64,000 nt of DNA from Ailanthus altissimus (lineage: Eukaryota > Streptophyta > Magnoliopsida > Sapindales > Simaroubaceae): positions 28,866,001 to 28,930,000 of the forward strand of contig OX327700.1 in NCBI GenBank assembly GCA_946807835.1, read 5' to 3'. Numbering within the stretch: the stretch's first letter is position 1; each line of letters opens with the position of its first letter. Shown here piece after piece: positions 45,027 through 55,394 of the stretch. The position numbers were made by a program, and so were the translations under genes. The notes beneath the pieces were generated by a model. It was not told the DNA's origin. It saw only the letters and a list, made by a program, of their open reading frames with translations, and ran no database searches.

Positions 45027-45639
45027 GCGATGTAGAGAAATATAAAATTGGGTGTCGATTGATAATGATCTATAATACAGAGGGCTGTGTTGAACTTTAT
45101 CCCAATTATAGTACCAAAGCGAATGTTAATATCGGACTGGCATCAATCAAACAGTAAATCGACTTGCAGCTGCAGTGCAGATCAACAGACAAGCACAAAA
45201 GTAATTGTATTATTGGCACAACGACTTTAATGTACCCAAGTAGCTTCATTAATCAGCAAAAGCAAGCTAACGTCGTCTATGACGAACTCCATATCCCTTT
45301 ATTCTTTAACTTTCTTCGTAGGGTTTCATATTTCCTCAACTTTTTTAGCGGGCTCCATGTATTAAAGTGGTCAAATCAAGTCACATTATTCTTTTGGGGC
45401 CAAGCATTTATTAGAAACCAAAGATAAAACATCAATCATGAAAACAATGCACTATTATATATAGGAGCAGGATCGTGACACTAATTTTTTTTTGTTTTTT
45501 TTATATAATTTTATAATTATTAAATTATTAATTTTTAATAATTATTATTTTAAATAATGTGACTTTTTTTTTATTGTCGTGGGATTTATAGCATATACTA
45601 TAAAAATATTTAACACTTTGAAATAATTTTTTATTTATA

Positions 45640-46362
45640 AATAATTAAAAATAAAAAAAATTAGATAAAAAAAGATAAATAATAATCGGCCAAAAAAAGC
45701 ACATAATTAATATATGTAGTTTGACAAACTGTCTACGTTTATAATAAATTTGAGGATCCTAACTTATTTTATTCTATTCTTTTATAGACAAAAAATCTCA
45801 AAAGAGATATAAGAAATACTTAAATAATTATGAGCTCCAAAAGATTTATACTTTATTATTTTATGCATTCAAAGTATTCAAGTGTAATTTAAGTCTTTTA
45901 TTCTCTCTTATTGATAATTTGATACTTAATGAATTATAAAAGGAGGGATTTATATAGTGTTAATATCGACCTTAAAAATTTTAAATTTAATTAAAATAAA
46001 AATTTACATGTTATAGGAGTCCAATACCGACTTTAGGATATAATTTTATTTAAAAATAGAATTTTTTTTGAATAGTAACGCTACAACATTCAATTTTCAA
46101 CATTGGTAGGATAAAACAATTACCAGGTTAACGCTGCAGCGTTGAGCATGCTGGAATCATCGTTGCGGCTATGAGATCCTATTGTCGTGACATTCATGCG
46201 TTAGGTCCTTCTCTTGTACTCTTATATTTTTTCTTGCATTCGGCTTTCATTTTTTATCCTTACTCGTTCATCTAATATATCTCTTGACCTGATCTCAACT
46301 CCTCCTTGATTTTTAACTCAAAATAAAATTTATTCTTAATTTTAAATCATTAAATTCTAACA
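45640..46362 (-). repeat. Solo LTR of the gag-protease copia family
   Basis: This sequence aligns with the LTRs of the intron 8 relic: an ACATAATTAATATA start region, a GATACTTAATGAAT..AAA.GG..TTTATATAGT block (45919-45957), and a decayed GC block with AACGCTGCAGCGTTGAG (46131-46147). It ends ATTCTAACA at 46362. No internal region or second LTR adjoins it. The outer boundary is approximate. Confidence 0.55.
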
Positions 46363-47171
46363 CTTAATTGTTTTTTAAATCTATTTAATTAAATATGAAC
46401 CATCGTTCAATTAGATACTCTATTATCATTCTTCTTTATTCTTTCTTTCATGCATGCCTACACTTTCTTGTCTTCTTGTACTTATTTTTGTCTTTCCTTT
46501 TTATTTTCTAAACTTTTCATATGCATTATTTGTTAGTAAATTTCTTTTTAAACAAAAAGTAACTATATTATAGATAGAAAACACAGCAAGCAATAATTTT
46601 GTTCTACGTACTTGAAGGAAGTTCCACCTGGAAATTGGAAATTCTCAATCAGCTGTGAGCAGGAAGATCTTGAAAAGCCCATATCTCAACTTAGAAGCTC
46701 TGCTTCAAAGAAAAATATGCTTCTCCCCTTACTATCTTTTATCTTTGAACACAGAAGAAATTACATTTTCGAACGGATGCATCTGTTGACACAATTTCAA
46801 ATTCTTCTGCAAAGCAAAGTGTACAGATAGAATAGTTTTTAGATTAAAAAACAATCTTTTGCACATGTCTACGCACAGCATATGGTAATAAATCGCTTGT
46901 GATGCAAGTCCTTCATGACGAATTATCCCAGTCATTACATGAAATAGATGATACAGGACATTAAGATAAAAAGACCAACAGTATCTCAGGAAAATACGTT
47001 TGGAGAAGAGGAACAAGTAATTAATTAGTTCTGTAAATTGCCACTATCAACTCATTGCCTCCTTTCTGGTCTTTCAGAGAAAAACAAAGGACTAATACAT
47101 CTGTTACTGTTTGTTGTGTTTTCTATCTATTTCCATCAACTGCAAACACATTGAGATGGAAATTTCTAAAA
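46363..47171. other. Unassigned region between solo LTR and TRIM-like element
   Basis: The segment 46590-47040 is less AT-biased. It contains a 72-codon plus-strand frame (46612-46830, with VPPGNWKFSI) that I cannot assign. It might be a gene fragment, but there is no splice context or second exon. Confidence 0.3.
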
Positions 47172-48560
47172 TAATTATTGTTAAAAAATAAATAAATTTC
47201 CACGTTGATAAGAAATGGAAAAGATTATAACTATATAAATAGTGAATTATATATCTATTAATATGGGGCCTTTTAAATAGAATTAAAGAATAAAATCATA
47301 AGGATTTAGGTTTAAAATATACAATATTATATTAATGTGGAGATATGTGTGATTTATTGGACTTTTAACAGTGGTATTAAAGCCATGCATCGAAGCTAGT
47401 CATGTGGAGAAAATCCTCGATATTGAACAAAAAGGTGGTAAGCCTGATAAAAGCCCTAAATTGATTGCGATGAGATCTGTAATTAAGCTCTATGGACAAG
47501 CGATAGCGTACTCCCAGGCATCACGTAAGACGTGTTCTCTCAACGTAGTGGGGCTTCATGTAAGGCGTATTCTTTTAACACAACATCGTAAGACGTGTTC
47601 TCTCAACACAATGATGTTGCGGTACTCTAGCCTTTCATGTAAGACGTGCGCTCTTAACACATTTAAGATAAGTAGAACATAAGTATCAGATTGAAGAGAG
47701 CAAGGTCAGAGCGAGATCTTATTATGTGAAAGATAGATAAATGGGATAAACGTAATGAAGATAATTAAAAGATAAGTACTAGATTGAAAGGAGCGAGGTC
47801 TTCCTGTGTGGAAAATAGACGGATGAAATATTATTTAAAGGAAGGCTCAAATCACGTAACTTTCACGTAAGGCGTGTGCTCTTAATGCATTAAAAATAAG
47901 TATAAAATGAGTATCAGATTGAAGGGAGCAAGGTATTCCTATGTGGAAGATAGACGAATAGGATAAATGCAGTGAAAATAATTAGAAGGTAAATACCAGA
48001 CTGAAATGAGTAAGGTCGAAGCGAGGTCTTCCTGTGTTGAAGATAGACGGATGAGATATCATTTAAGGGGAGGCTAAACCATATAGCTTTCACATACGGC
48101 ATGCGCTCTTAATGTATTGAAGATAAGTAGAAGATGAGTATCAGATTAAAAACAACGAGGTCAGAGTGAGGTTGAAGCAAGGTCTTCTTATGTAGAAGAT
48201 AGACGGATGAGATAAAGGCAGTGAAGATAATTAAAAGATAAGTACATATTGAAATGAGTAAGGTCGGAGTGAGGTCTTTCTATATGAAAGATAAACGGGT
48301 GAGATATCGTTTAAGTAGAGGCTCAAACCATGTAAAATGATATGATCATTTGTTCGAGGGAATGATTATTAAAAAAATAAATAAAGTCCTATATTGGTAA
48401 AAAATGAAAAAAAATTATTAATATATAAAAAGTGAACTATATCTTTATTGATATAAAACCTTTTAAATAGAGTTCAAAAGTAAAATTATAAAAATTTAAG
48501 TTCAAATTAATTAATATCATATTAATGTAGAAATATGTGTGATTTGTTGGACTCGTAATA
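47172..48560 (+). mobile_element. TRIM-like non-autonomous LTR element with internal tandem repeats
   Basis: Direct repeats of about 199 bp (47172-47370 and 48363-48560) end in TTTTAACA and TCGTAATA. The left one is followed by TGGTATTAAAGCC (47372-47384), an initiator-tRNA-Met primer site. A purine-rich GTTCGAGGGAA (48352-48362) precedes the right one. This is LTR-retrotransposon architecture in 1.39 kb. The ~990-bp interior has no gag or pol. It is built of roughly 220-bp tandem units marked by CTTTCA[CT]GTAAG[GA]CGTG (about 47632, 47861 and, diverged, 48078), plus shorter CGTAAGACGTGTTCTCTCAAC copies at 47524-47605. The 47371-47682 frame is repeat-derived. No target duplication was identified. 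Confidence 0.7.
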
Positions 48561-49835
48561 ATTACTTTACTTATTTATATATTTTTTTTAAAAAAAAACA
48601 TAAAGCAGACTTCAATAACGCTTTCCAATTTCCATACATATGACTCTGGGCATCATTGTTTTATTTTACATAGGTGTAAACTCTTACAATTGATAGCATG
48701 CACATGCATTTTTCGAAACATCTCTATTATTTTCTCTATAACAAGTTTTTATATCCTATACGTGTACTTAATTTTTTTTTCAAAAGAAAAAAAGTAAGCA
48801 TAAGTTTATTGTGATTGCATCTTGAACCGTTTCTTGGGCTTTGACTAGAAAGCTAAGCCCTAATCGCACGAAAACAAATATAATACTTGTTTTGCTACAC
48901 ATTCTCAAAAGCAGCTTTTGCTGGCTAGCTCACCATATACTAGGAGACAGAAGTAGGTGAATACTTGCTTCAATTAATCACTTTATTTATATTCTAGCTA
49001 AGCAAATATTTTGTTTAAACTTGTAAGTTAGAGCAAATATGCATGCATTTCGTAGTAGTATAAGTATTCAAGAGAAGACATTAATTCCTGGTGAAAGCAA
49101 CAAGAATTATCGTATTATTATACAGCAGGAAAAAAAAAACTACCGTAATATGAAATTAAAATAATCGTCGTTGGTGCCGACTCGTGCATATACATTAAAT
49201 TTCTATTTAATGAATCTTTACCTAACAAAATTCAAGACTATACGAAAACACAAGTAGACATATAATGTTGGCTTTGGCTTGGACAAGGTTAATAATTATC
49301 CGATCAAGTAAGAAATATTTTTCCTTTTAAATCATAAGAGAACTCAAAATTGTCGAAGTCAAAACAAATTATTGATTCTTCAATGTAAATTTGACAACTA
49401 AATTTTTGTGTTATCAAGCAACAAGAAATTTCGATTGGTATGTTGTAGTTGACTTAATTGTGCGTATGTACAATTAACAAATATTAATTAGTATGTAAAC
49501 AACTCGAACAAGCACATCCTTAGTATGCCCCATGCAAAGGTTGCAACATTAAAGAAGAAAAGAAAATTAGAACCCGAAATTTAATTAAATGACAATTACT
49601 TTTTCTTCTACGCAACTCATGCCACGACTTATTGCCATCCCATGATTATAGTCCATGTATTTTGTTGGAGGTTAGACGTTAGTATCATAAATCATCATAG
49701 GTTTAACCTAATCATAATTACATTTCTTAATTAATGTTATAATTTTTGTATATTCGAATACACTCTCTCCAAAGTCAAAACAAAAGTTTAGTCTCATAAT
49801 ATAGTGGAATTCCTTCAACATTACTATTTAGAATG
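48561..49835. other. AT-rich intergenic DNA, nothing recognised
   Basis: I see no reading frame, terminal repeat or RNA gene that I can support. The last five bases (GAATG, 49831-49835) are the left target duplication of the next element. Confidence 0.5.
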
Positions 49836-50371
49836 TGTTCTCCCTAAATTTTGGATCAAACTCCACAGTTTAAATGGGGTCTATTCTTTTTAAGTAGTTT
49901 AGTTAAAATAAAGAAGTAGTGCTATCTTTAAAATCAATAAATTTATTAAGAATTTTATGATCCTATTTTAAGATGAAATTGATGAGAAGATAGAGAACTT
50001 AAATAAAATACCTATTTAAAGAGTATTTTTTTATCACACCTATAAAAAGAGACTTTTCTAAGAGAGGAATGGGACTGCAGGCCTATTATTTTTTCCTCTC
50101 TATGCAGAAGCTATTCTCTCTATACACAATATTTTTTCTTTTACTCTTTGTGATGGTCATGGTGCTTTCTTGTAAACACTTTGATAAATAGTGTATATGA
50201 GTAAGCCTAAAGCTTAGTCAAGTAGATGCAAGATCAGATTGGGCTGAACCACTATATATTATATGTCACATTCTTCTCTCTCCATTATTTTTTGTTTCTA
50301 CCGAAGTATTTTCAACAAACAAATAAATTTAACTCGTTGACTCGCAAATTCACCAAATTTTTGGGTCAACA
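49836..50371 (+). repeat. 5' LTR of the LARD
   Basis: 536 bp, TGTTCTCCCTAAATT to GGGTCAACA. It pairs with 53731-54285 and is followed at once by the gypsy-like primer site. Confidence 0.85.
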
Positions 50372-50570
50372 GTTTGGCGTCATCTATGGAACGCAATAAA
50401 AAGTCATGAAAACTAACTATGGAGTTTAACAACAAAAATATAAGATTTTAATTTACGTATCAATATTTATTTATTTTTAAATTATTTTTGTAATGATTAA
50501 TTCAGTTGAAGATTTTTTATTCTAATGCCCTAAATATTTTTTGAGATAAAAATAATTTTATCTTAACGTG

Positions 50571-51830
50571 TTAGGCTAATTAACAATTTTGTTCTTGTTA
50601 GATATAAAATACCCAATTTTTTTATAATCTGTTAATTTTTGCATTCAATTTGGATGAAAAATTTACATTTAATATACTTTTACCATTTTACCTCCAATAT
50701 ATAAATAGACACGTGTCATTGTATGATTTATTACAAATGATACGTGTCATCGTATAATTGGTTACATTATTAATAAAATAAATTAAAAATAAAAATTGAC
50801 ACTGTCGCCGAAAACGGCAGCCGGCCGACTGCTGGCGACCTTTTTTGACGATACGTCGACAACAAAAATTTAATAAATTTACATCATTGAATTTTATTTT
50901 TCTTGATCTATACAGTGGCGTGATCATTTTAGGTAAAAGAAGACCAGAAAATGGTCAAAAATGATGGAGAGTGGTCGCGCTGATCTATCCACCTGTGTTG
51001 GCGGTGCAAGTCACCGCCCCACCTTTTAACGGTGTCCGTCCGGTCGGCCGCTGGCGACCGTTTTTTGGCGACACGCCGACAACAAAAATTTATCAAATTT
51101 ACATTATTGAATTTTATTTTTCTTGATCTACACAATGGTGAGATTATTTTTTGTAAAAAAAAAGACCAAAAAATGGTCAAAAAAGGTGGAGAGTGGCCGC
51201 GCTGATCTATCCACATGTGTTGGCGGTGCAAGTCACCGCCCCACTACTTAACGGCGGCCGGCGGTGGTCGCTGCCACTCTCCACCTTTTTTGACTATTTT
51301 TTGGTCTTTTATTTTTACTAAAAATAATTTCACCACTGTGTAGATCAAGAAAAATGGAGTCCAATGATGTAAATTTGATAAATTTTTATTATTGGCGTGT
51401 CACCGAAAAAGGGACTCCAGTGGTCGACCGACCGCCGTTTTCGGCGACAATTTCAGTTTTTATTTTTAATTTATTTACAAATTATTTTTAAAAAATAAAC
51501 CAATTACATAGTGACACGTGTCTAAAAGTACTAATCATATTTTAAAACGTGTCATATTATTAAAGTTTATTTTTAAATTTATATTAAATTAACTTAATAG
51601 ATGAGATTGTGCCATGTATTTAAAAAGACAATGAATGGATAAGATTGTGCCATGTATTCGAAAAGACATTGAATGGGTAAGATTGTGCCATGTGTTCAAT
51701 GAATAATTTATTTATATGATTAGATTACATTTTTACCCTTTCACCATTAAAATTAATAGCAAAAATTAATAGATTATGAAAATATTGAGTATTTTATATT
51801 TAACAGGGGTAAAGTTATTAATTAGCCTAA
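50571..51830. mobile_element. Fold-back / MULE-like DNA element with long inverted arms
   Basis: Terminal inverted repeats of about 78 bp start TTAGGCTAATTAA (50571 on) and end TTAATTAGCCTAA (to 51830), about 80% matched by eye. Further inverted matches lie inward: GTCGCCGAAAACGGC (50804-50818) with GCCGTTTTCGGCGAC (51434-51448), and the surrounding arms. The centre holds two direct ~215-bp copies (about 50840-51055 and 51056-51270) and a third, partial copy inverted (51276-51420). No transposase is present. The frames at 50688-50927 and 50929-51231 are repeat-derived. Flanks are only loosely similar, so the target duplication is unresolved. The element sits inside the LARD. Confidence 0.7.
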
Positions 51831-51859
51831 AATATTAAAGTAAATTTGTTTTTATCTCA

Positions 51860-52930
51860 TTTTTTTTTTCTTAATGAATTATATAGCAAAGTAATTTTAT
51901 CTGTAAAAAAAGTTTGATCTACATATATGACTTTTATATCTTCAAAATATTGAGAAAAAAAACAAGTGACAGTGCAGATATAAAAAGATACGCAATCATC
52001 TATTATTAGTTAAAAAATATTGAAGAAAAAAAAAGCAAATGTGTTAGAAGAAAATACAAAAATGAGAGAAGTTGTTCGGAGTTATTAAAAAACAAAAAGG
52101 AAATGCAGGGTATTAAAAGAAATGCCTTGGGTGCCTTAAAAACAACTGACAAGAAAAAGAAGACAAGAAACTCGCATTAGGCACCTAGTAAAAAAAATGA
52201 CAAAAAGCTGTTTGGAATAAAAAAAAAAAAAAGACCTGCTTGGAGTTAAAATAAAATGACAAAAAACTACTTGAAAAAAAAGGCTGCTCAGAGCAAAAAA
52301 AACGACAAAGAAAGCTACTTAGAGTAAAAAATAAAAGATAAAAGCTGTTCGGAGTAAAAAAAAAAAAAGTTGTTCAGAGTAAAAAAAATTGACAAAAAAT
52401 TGTTTGGAGTAAAAAAAAAAATGCTCAGAGTAACAAAAATGCAGCTATTCTAATTTTATAAAAAAAAGAGAAAAAACGGCTCATATCATTAAAAAAAAAA
52501 AAAAGTATGAGTAGTTACAGTATAAAAGAAGAGCAGCTCATATTATAAAAAACAATGAGTATAAACGGGTGTAGCATAAAAAAAGAATAATTCATGTTAT
52601 TAAAAAAAAAACATAAGCAGGTGTAATATAAAAAAATATAAAAAAAAGTAGTTTATATAAAAAAAGGTATGAGCAAGTATAATATTAAAGAATAACAGCT
52701 TATGTCATAAAAAAATAAGTATTAACAGATACAACATAAAAAAAAGAACAACTTATGTTATAAAAAAATTAATTATGAGCAAGTGCACCATAAAAAAAGA
52801 GTAACTTACATAAAAAAAAATGTATGAGCAGGTGTAATATTAAAAAAGAGCAGTTCATGTCATAAAAAAAAATGTAAGCTGGTTAAAAAAATAAGAAGAA
52901 GCTGTTTCGGTAAAAAAATAAGAATGAAGA
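51860..52930 (+). repeat. Purine-rich degenerate tandem repeats in the LARD interior
   Basis: Two repeat blocks are recognisable. At about 52080-52440 the word GCTGTTCGGAGTAAAAAA and variants recur every 25-40 bases. At about 52470-52870 units of roughly 60-70 bases pair AGCAGCTCATGTCATAAAAA with TATGAGCAGGTGTAATATAAAAA variants. Strand bias is extreme: long A runs on the plus strand. Confidence 0.65.
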
Positions 52931-53223
52931 GAGTTTGAGAAGACCTACGAAAGCCTTGAATAAAGTTTTGAAGGATTTTTATTATTCAGCCCCTTAAAAT
53001 TTTAAAAAATTATAATTTTTGTGTCATAGTTTTAAGAGTTTTTAGATAAATCCTTAGACGGAAATCTTCTTATCAAGAAACCTAAGCACTTAATTCTCTT
53101 AGAGCCCACTCACTTAGATTTGTTTAACCAAAACTCGAGCATGTCACTTAGGATCTTAAAAGACCCATTTAAGCTTTCATAAGTATCATTAGCTGGTAAA
53201 TTAAGTTCCCTTACAAAGCTATT

Positions 53224-53560
53224 ATAAGCCTTCCTACAAGGTCATCGTAAGCCCTCCTATAAGGCCACTGTAAGTCCTCATATAAGATCATCATAAGTCC
53301 TTATACAAGACCTTGTGTGGAGGATTGACGCCCTATAAGAAGATCCTGTCAATGACCAGCTCCCTGGGATAATATACAAGATTTTGTGCAGAGGATCGAC
53401 GCCCCACAAAAAGTTTCACTGAGATCAACTCCCCAAGATAATCTATAAGATATTTTCATGGCTACGTAAGTCATTCTCGAGACTTTGTAAGCCTTTCTTA
53501 AAGCCACGTAAGCCCTTCTCGATGCTACACAAAACCCTTACTAAATATCGATCGCACTGT
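53224..53560 (+). repeat. Short tandem repeats in the LARD 3' region
   Basis: Four consecutive 23-base units occupy 53224-53315 (starts 53224, 53247, 53270, 53293; consensus-like GTAAGTCCTCCTATAAGATCATC). They are followed by two ~70-base units (about 53316-53385 and 53391-53455) sharing GAGGAT[TC]GACGCCC and ATAAT.TA.AAGAT, then three ~24-base units with GTAAGCC.TTCT (53464-53535). Confidence 0.7.
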
Positions 53561-53730
53561 TAAAACTAGCAGAGATTAACCGTGAATCTAGAAAACTGAG
53601 ATATAATACCGATCTGAGCATAAAGTAAGATCTCGAATAGACTAACCCGAAATTCTACTATAAAATTTCAACACAAACTATAATTAAGTTTTCAACATTA
53701 ACAAATTAATACTGAAAACTGGTAGACTCT

Positions 53731-54285
53731 TGTTCTTCTCTAGATTTTGGGTCAAACTCAAAAGCTTAAATGGGGTCCATTTTTTTTAGATAATTTAGTT
53801 AAAATAGGGAAGTAGTGCTATTCTCAAAATTAAGAAACTTATTAAAGATTTTTATGATCACTTTTTAGGATGAAATTTATGAGAAAGTAGAGGACTTGTC
53901 TGAATAGGATACCTACCTAAAGAGTATTCTCCTATCACACTTATAAAAAGAGGTCTTTCCAACAAAGGAATGGGACTTATTACTTTTTTCTCTCTATGCC
54001 AAAGCTGTTCTCTTTATACACAATGTTTTTTCTTTTACTCTTTGTAATGGTCATGGTGTCTTTTTGTAAACACCTTGATAAATAGTATATGTGAGTGAGC
54101 CTAAAGCTCAGTAAAGTGGACATAAGTTCGGATTAGACTGAACCACTATATATTTTGTGTCACATTCTTCTCTCTTATTTATTGTTTGTCTCTACCAATT
54201 ATTTTTTGTCTTTACCAAAGTGTTTTCAACAAACAAATAAATTTAACTCGTTAACTCGCAAATTCACTAAATTTTCAAGTCAACA
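53731..54285 (+). repeat. 3' LTR of the LARD
   Basis: 555 bp, TGTTCTTCTCTAGATT to AAGTCAACA. It is followed by the GAATG target duplication. It is about 20 bases longer than the 5' copy, mainly from a duplicated TTATTTTTTGTCT-type segment near 54190-54215. Confidence 0.85.
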
Positions 54286-54290
54286 GAATG

Positions 54291-54893
54291 AAACTAAGAT
54301 AGAATTTTATGGCTCAAAATGCAAAATTAAGGGCGGTAGCCAATTACACCTCCTTGTTTTGAGCATTATCCACTTACCTTCTTGATATTTCAAATTATTA
54401 AACAAAACATCTTCTATTATAAAAATTTTATTAAATCCTAACTCTTATCGTATTTTAACTAATTTACCTTTGTATTATTATTTTTTCATAAATTATTAAT
54501 GTATTTTTAAAAAAAAATTAATAAAAATTATATCATATTTATGTTATAATAGAAAGATGAATATTTTGGTTATTTTATTTTTATTTTTTTGTTTTATATT
54601 TTATATTTTTATTAATATTTAATATTTTTAATGCATTAATATTTAATGCTCATTAAAAAGAATAATACGTTATAATTTTTTCTAAATTATTATTTTAAAT
54701 TAAAATTTATAAAAAAATAATAATATAAGAATAGATTAATAAAAAGATAACAAAAATTAAGATTTAACATAATTTTTATAATAATAAAGATCTTTTTTAA
54801 TTAATATAAAATATCTAGAGAATAATTAAATAATACTCAGACCAATAAGAAATTATATATAATTTTTCCAAAATTAAAGTTACTAAAGCCTAG
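54291..54893. other. Very AT-rich spacer, no feature seen
   Basis: Homopolymer-rich AT sequence with no frame, terminal repeat or RNA gene that I can support. The bases CTAG at its end are part of the presumed target duplication of the chromovirus. Confidence 0.5.
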
Positions 54894-55365
54894 TGTCACG
54901 CCCCAAGTGCTCTCAAGCATTTCCTCAAGCACTTGGTGCGCGACTAGGCCTGCTGGAGGCCTCTTGGACCATGGAGCGCTACGTGGACCGGAGCTTCTAG
55001 AAGGCCCGATGGTTAGGATGGAGAACCGGGCTTGGCCCGCAACTTATTTAGGAAGTTAACCCTAGTTAGACTCCCATAAGAGGTAGAAGAGCATCTAGGA
55101 ATATTCTAAGGAATATTATCCCATCTTGTATATACACCGTTAGATCAAATAGATCTCAGCCATTGATTGTATAGGGCTGCAACTATAAAAGGGGGAGACC
55201 CTCACTTGTATTTTTCATCTCATAGCTTGTTTTCTCTTCAGCAATATAGAGGGCATTCGTGCAAACACTTGGTGTGCTTATTTTCTCTTCTCTTTGTGTG
55301 GTTTTCTAGGCTGCTTAGCACGCAACGCGTCTAAGGCCGCACGGTCTCGAAAACAGTCCGTGACA
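54894..55365 (+). repeat. 5' LTR of the chromovirus
   Basis: 472 bp, TGTCACGCC to CCGTGACA. A TATAAAA box lies at 55184-55190. Near its start, CCAAGTGCT and AGCACTTGG form a 9-bp inverted repeat around a 15-base spacer (54903-54935). Confidence 0.92.
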
Positions 55366-55394
55366 GTTGGTATCAGAGCAGGTTCAGTTCAGAG

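Larger units (their letters stand above)
49831..54290 (+). mobile_element. LARD-type non-coding gypsy derivative (TSD GAATG)
   Basis: The LTRs at 49836-50371 (536 bp) and 53731-54285 (555 bp) both start TGTTCT and end GTCAACA. GAATG flanks the element exactly at 49831-49835 and 54286-54290. Directly after the left LTR, TTTGGCGTCATCTATGG (50373-50389) resembles the TGGCGCCGTCTGTGG-type primer site of Tat-lineage gypsy elements. The 3.36-kb interior has no gag or pol, only purine-rich tandem repeats (51860-52930), short tandem repeats (53224-53560) and an inserted fold-back element (50571-51830). It would need proteins from another element to move. A CTATAAAAAG promoter-like word occurs in each LTR (about 50040 and 53940). 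Confidence 0.85.

Noticed and set aside
46612..46830. 72-codon frame upstream of the TRIM-like element
   Set aside because: No recognisable family, no partner exon and no promoter or poly(A) context; recorded only as an unassigned region.
47371..47682. 103-codon frame in the TRIM-like element
   Set aside because: It consists of tandem-repeat translation (recurring KTCSLN) and is not kept in the following repeat units.
50688..51231. Minus-strand frames in the fold-back element
   Set aside because: The two translations repeat one another because they come from direct copies of a non-coding unit; no domain is present.
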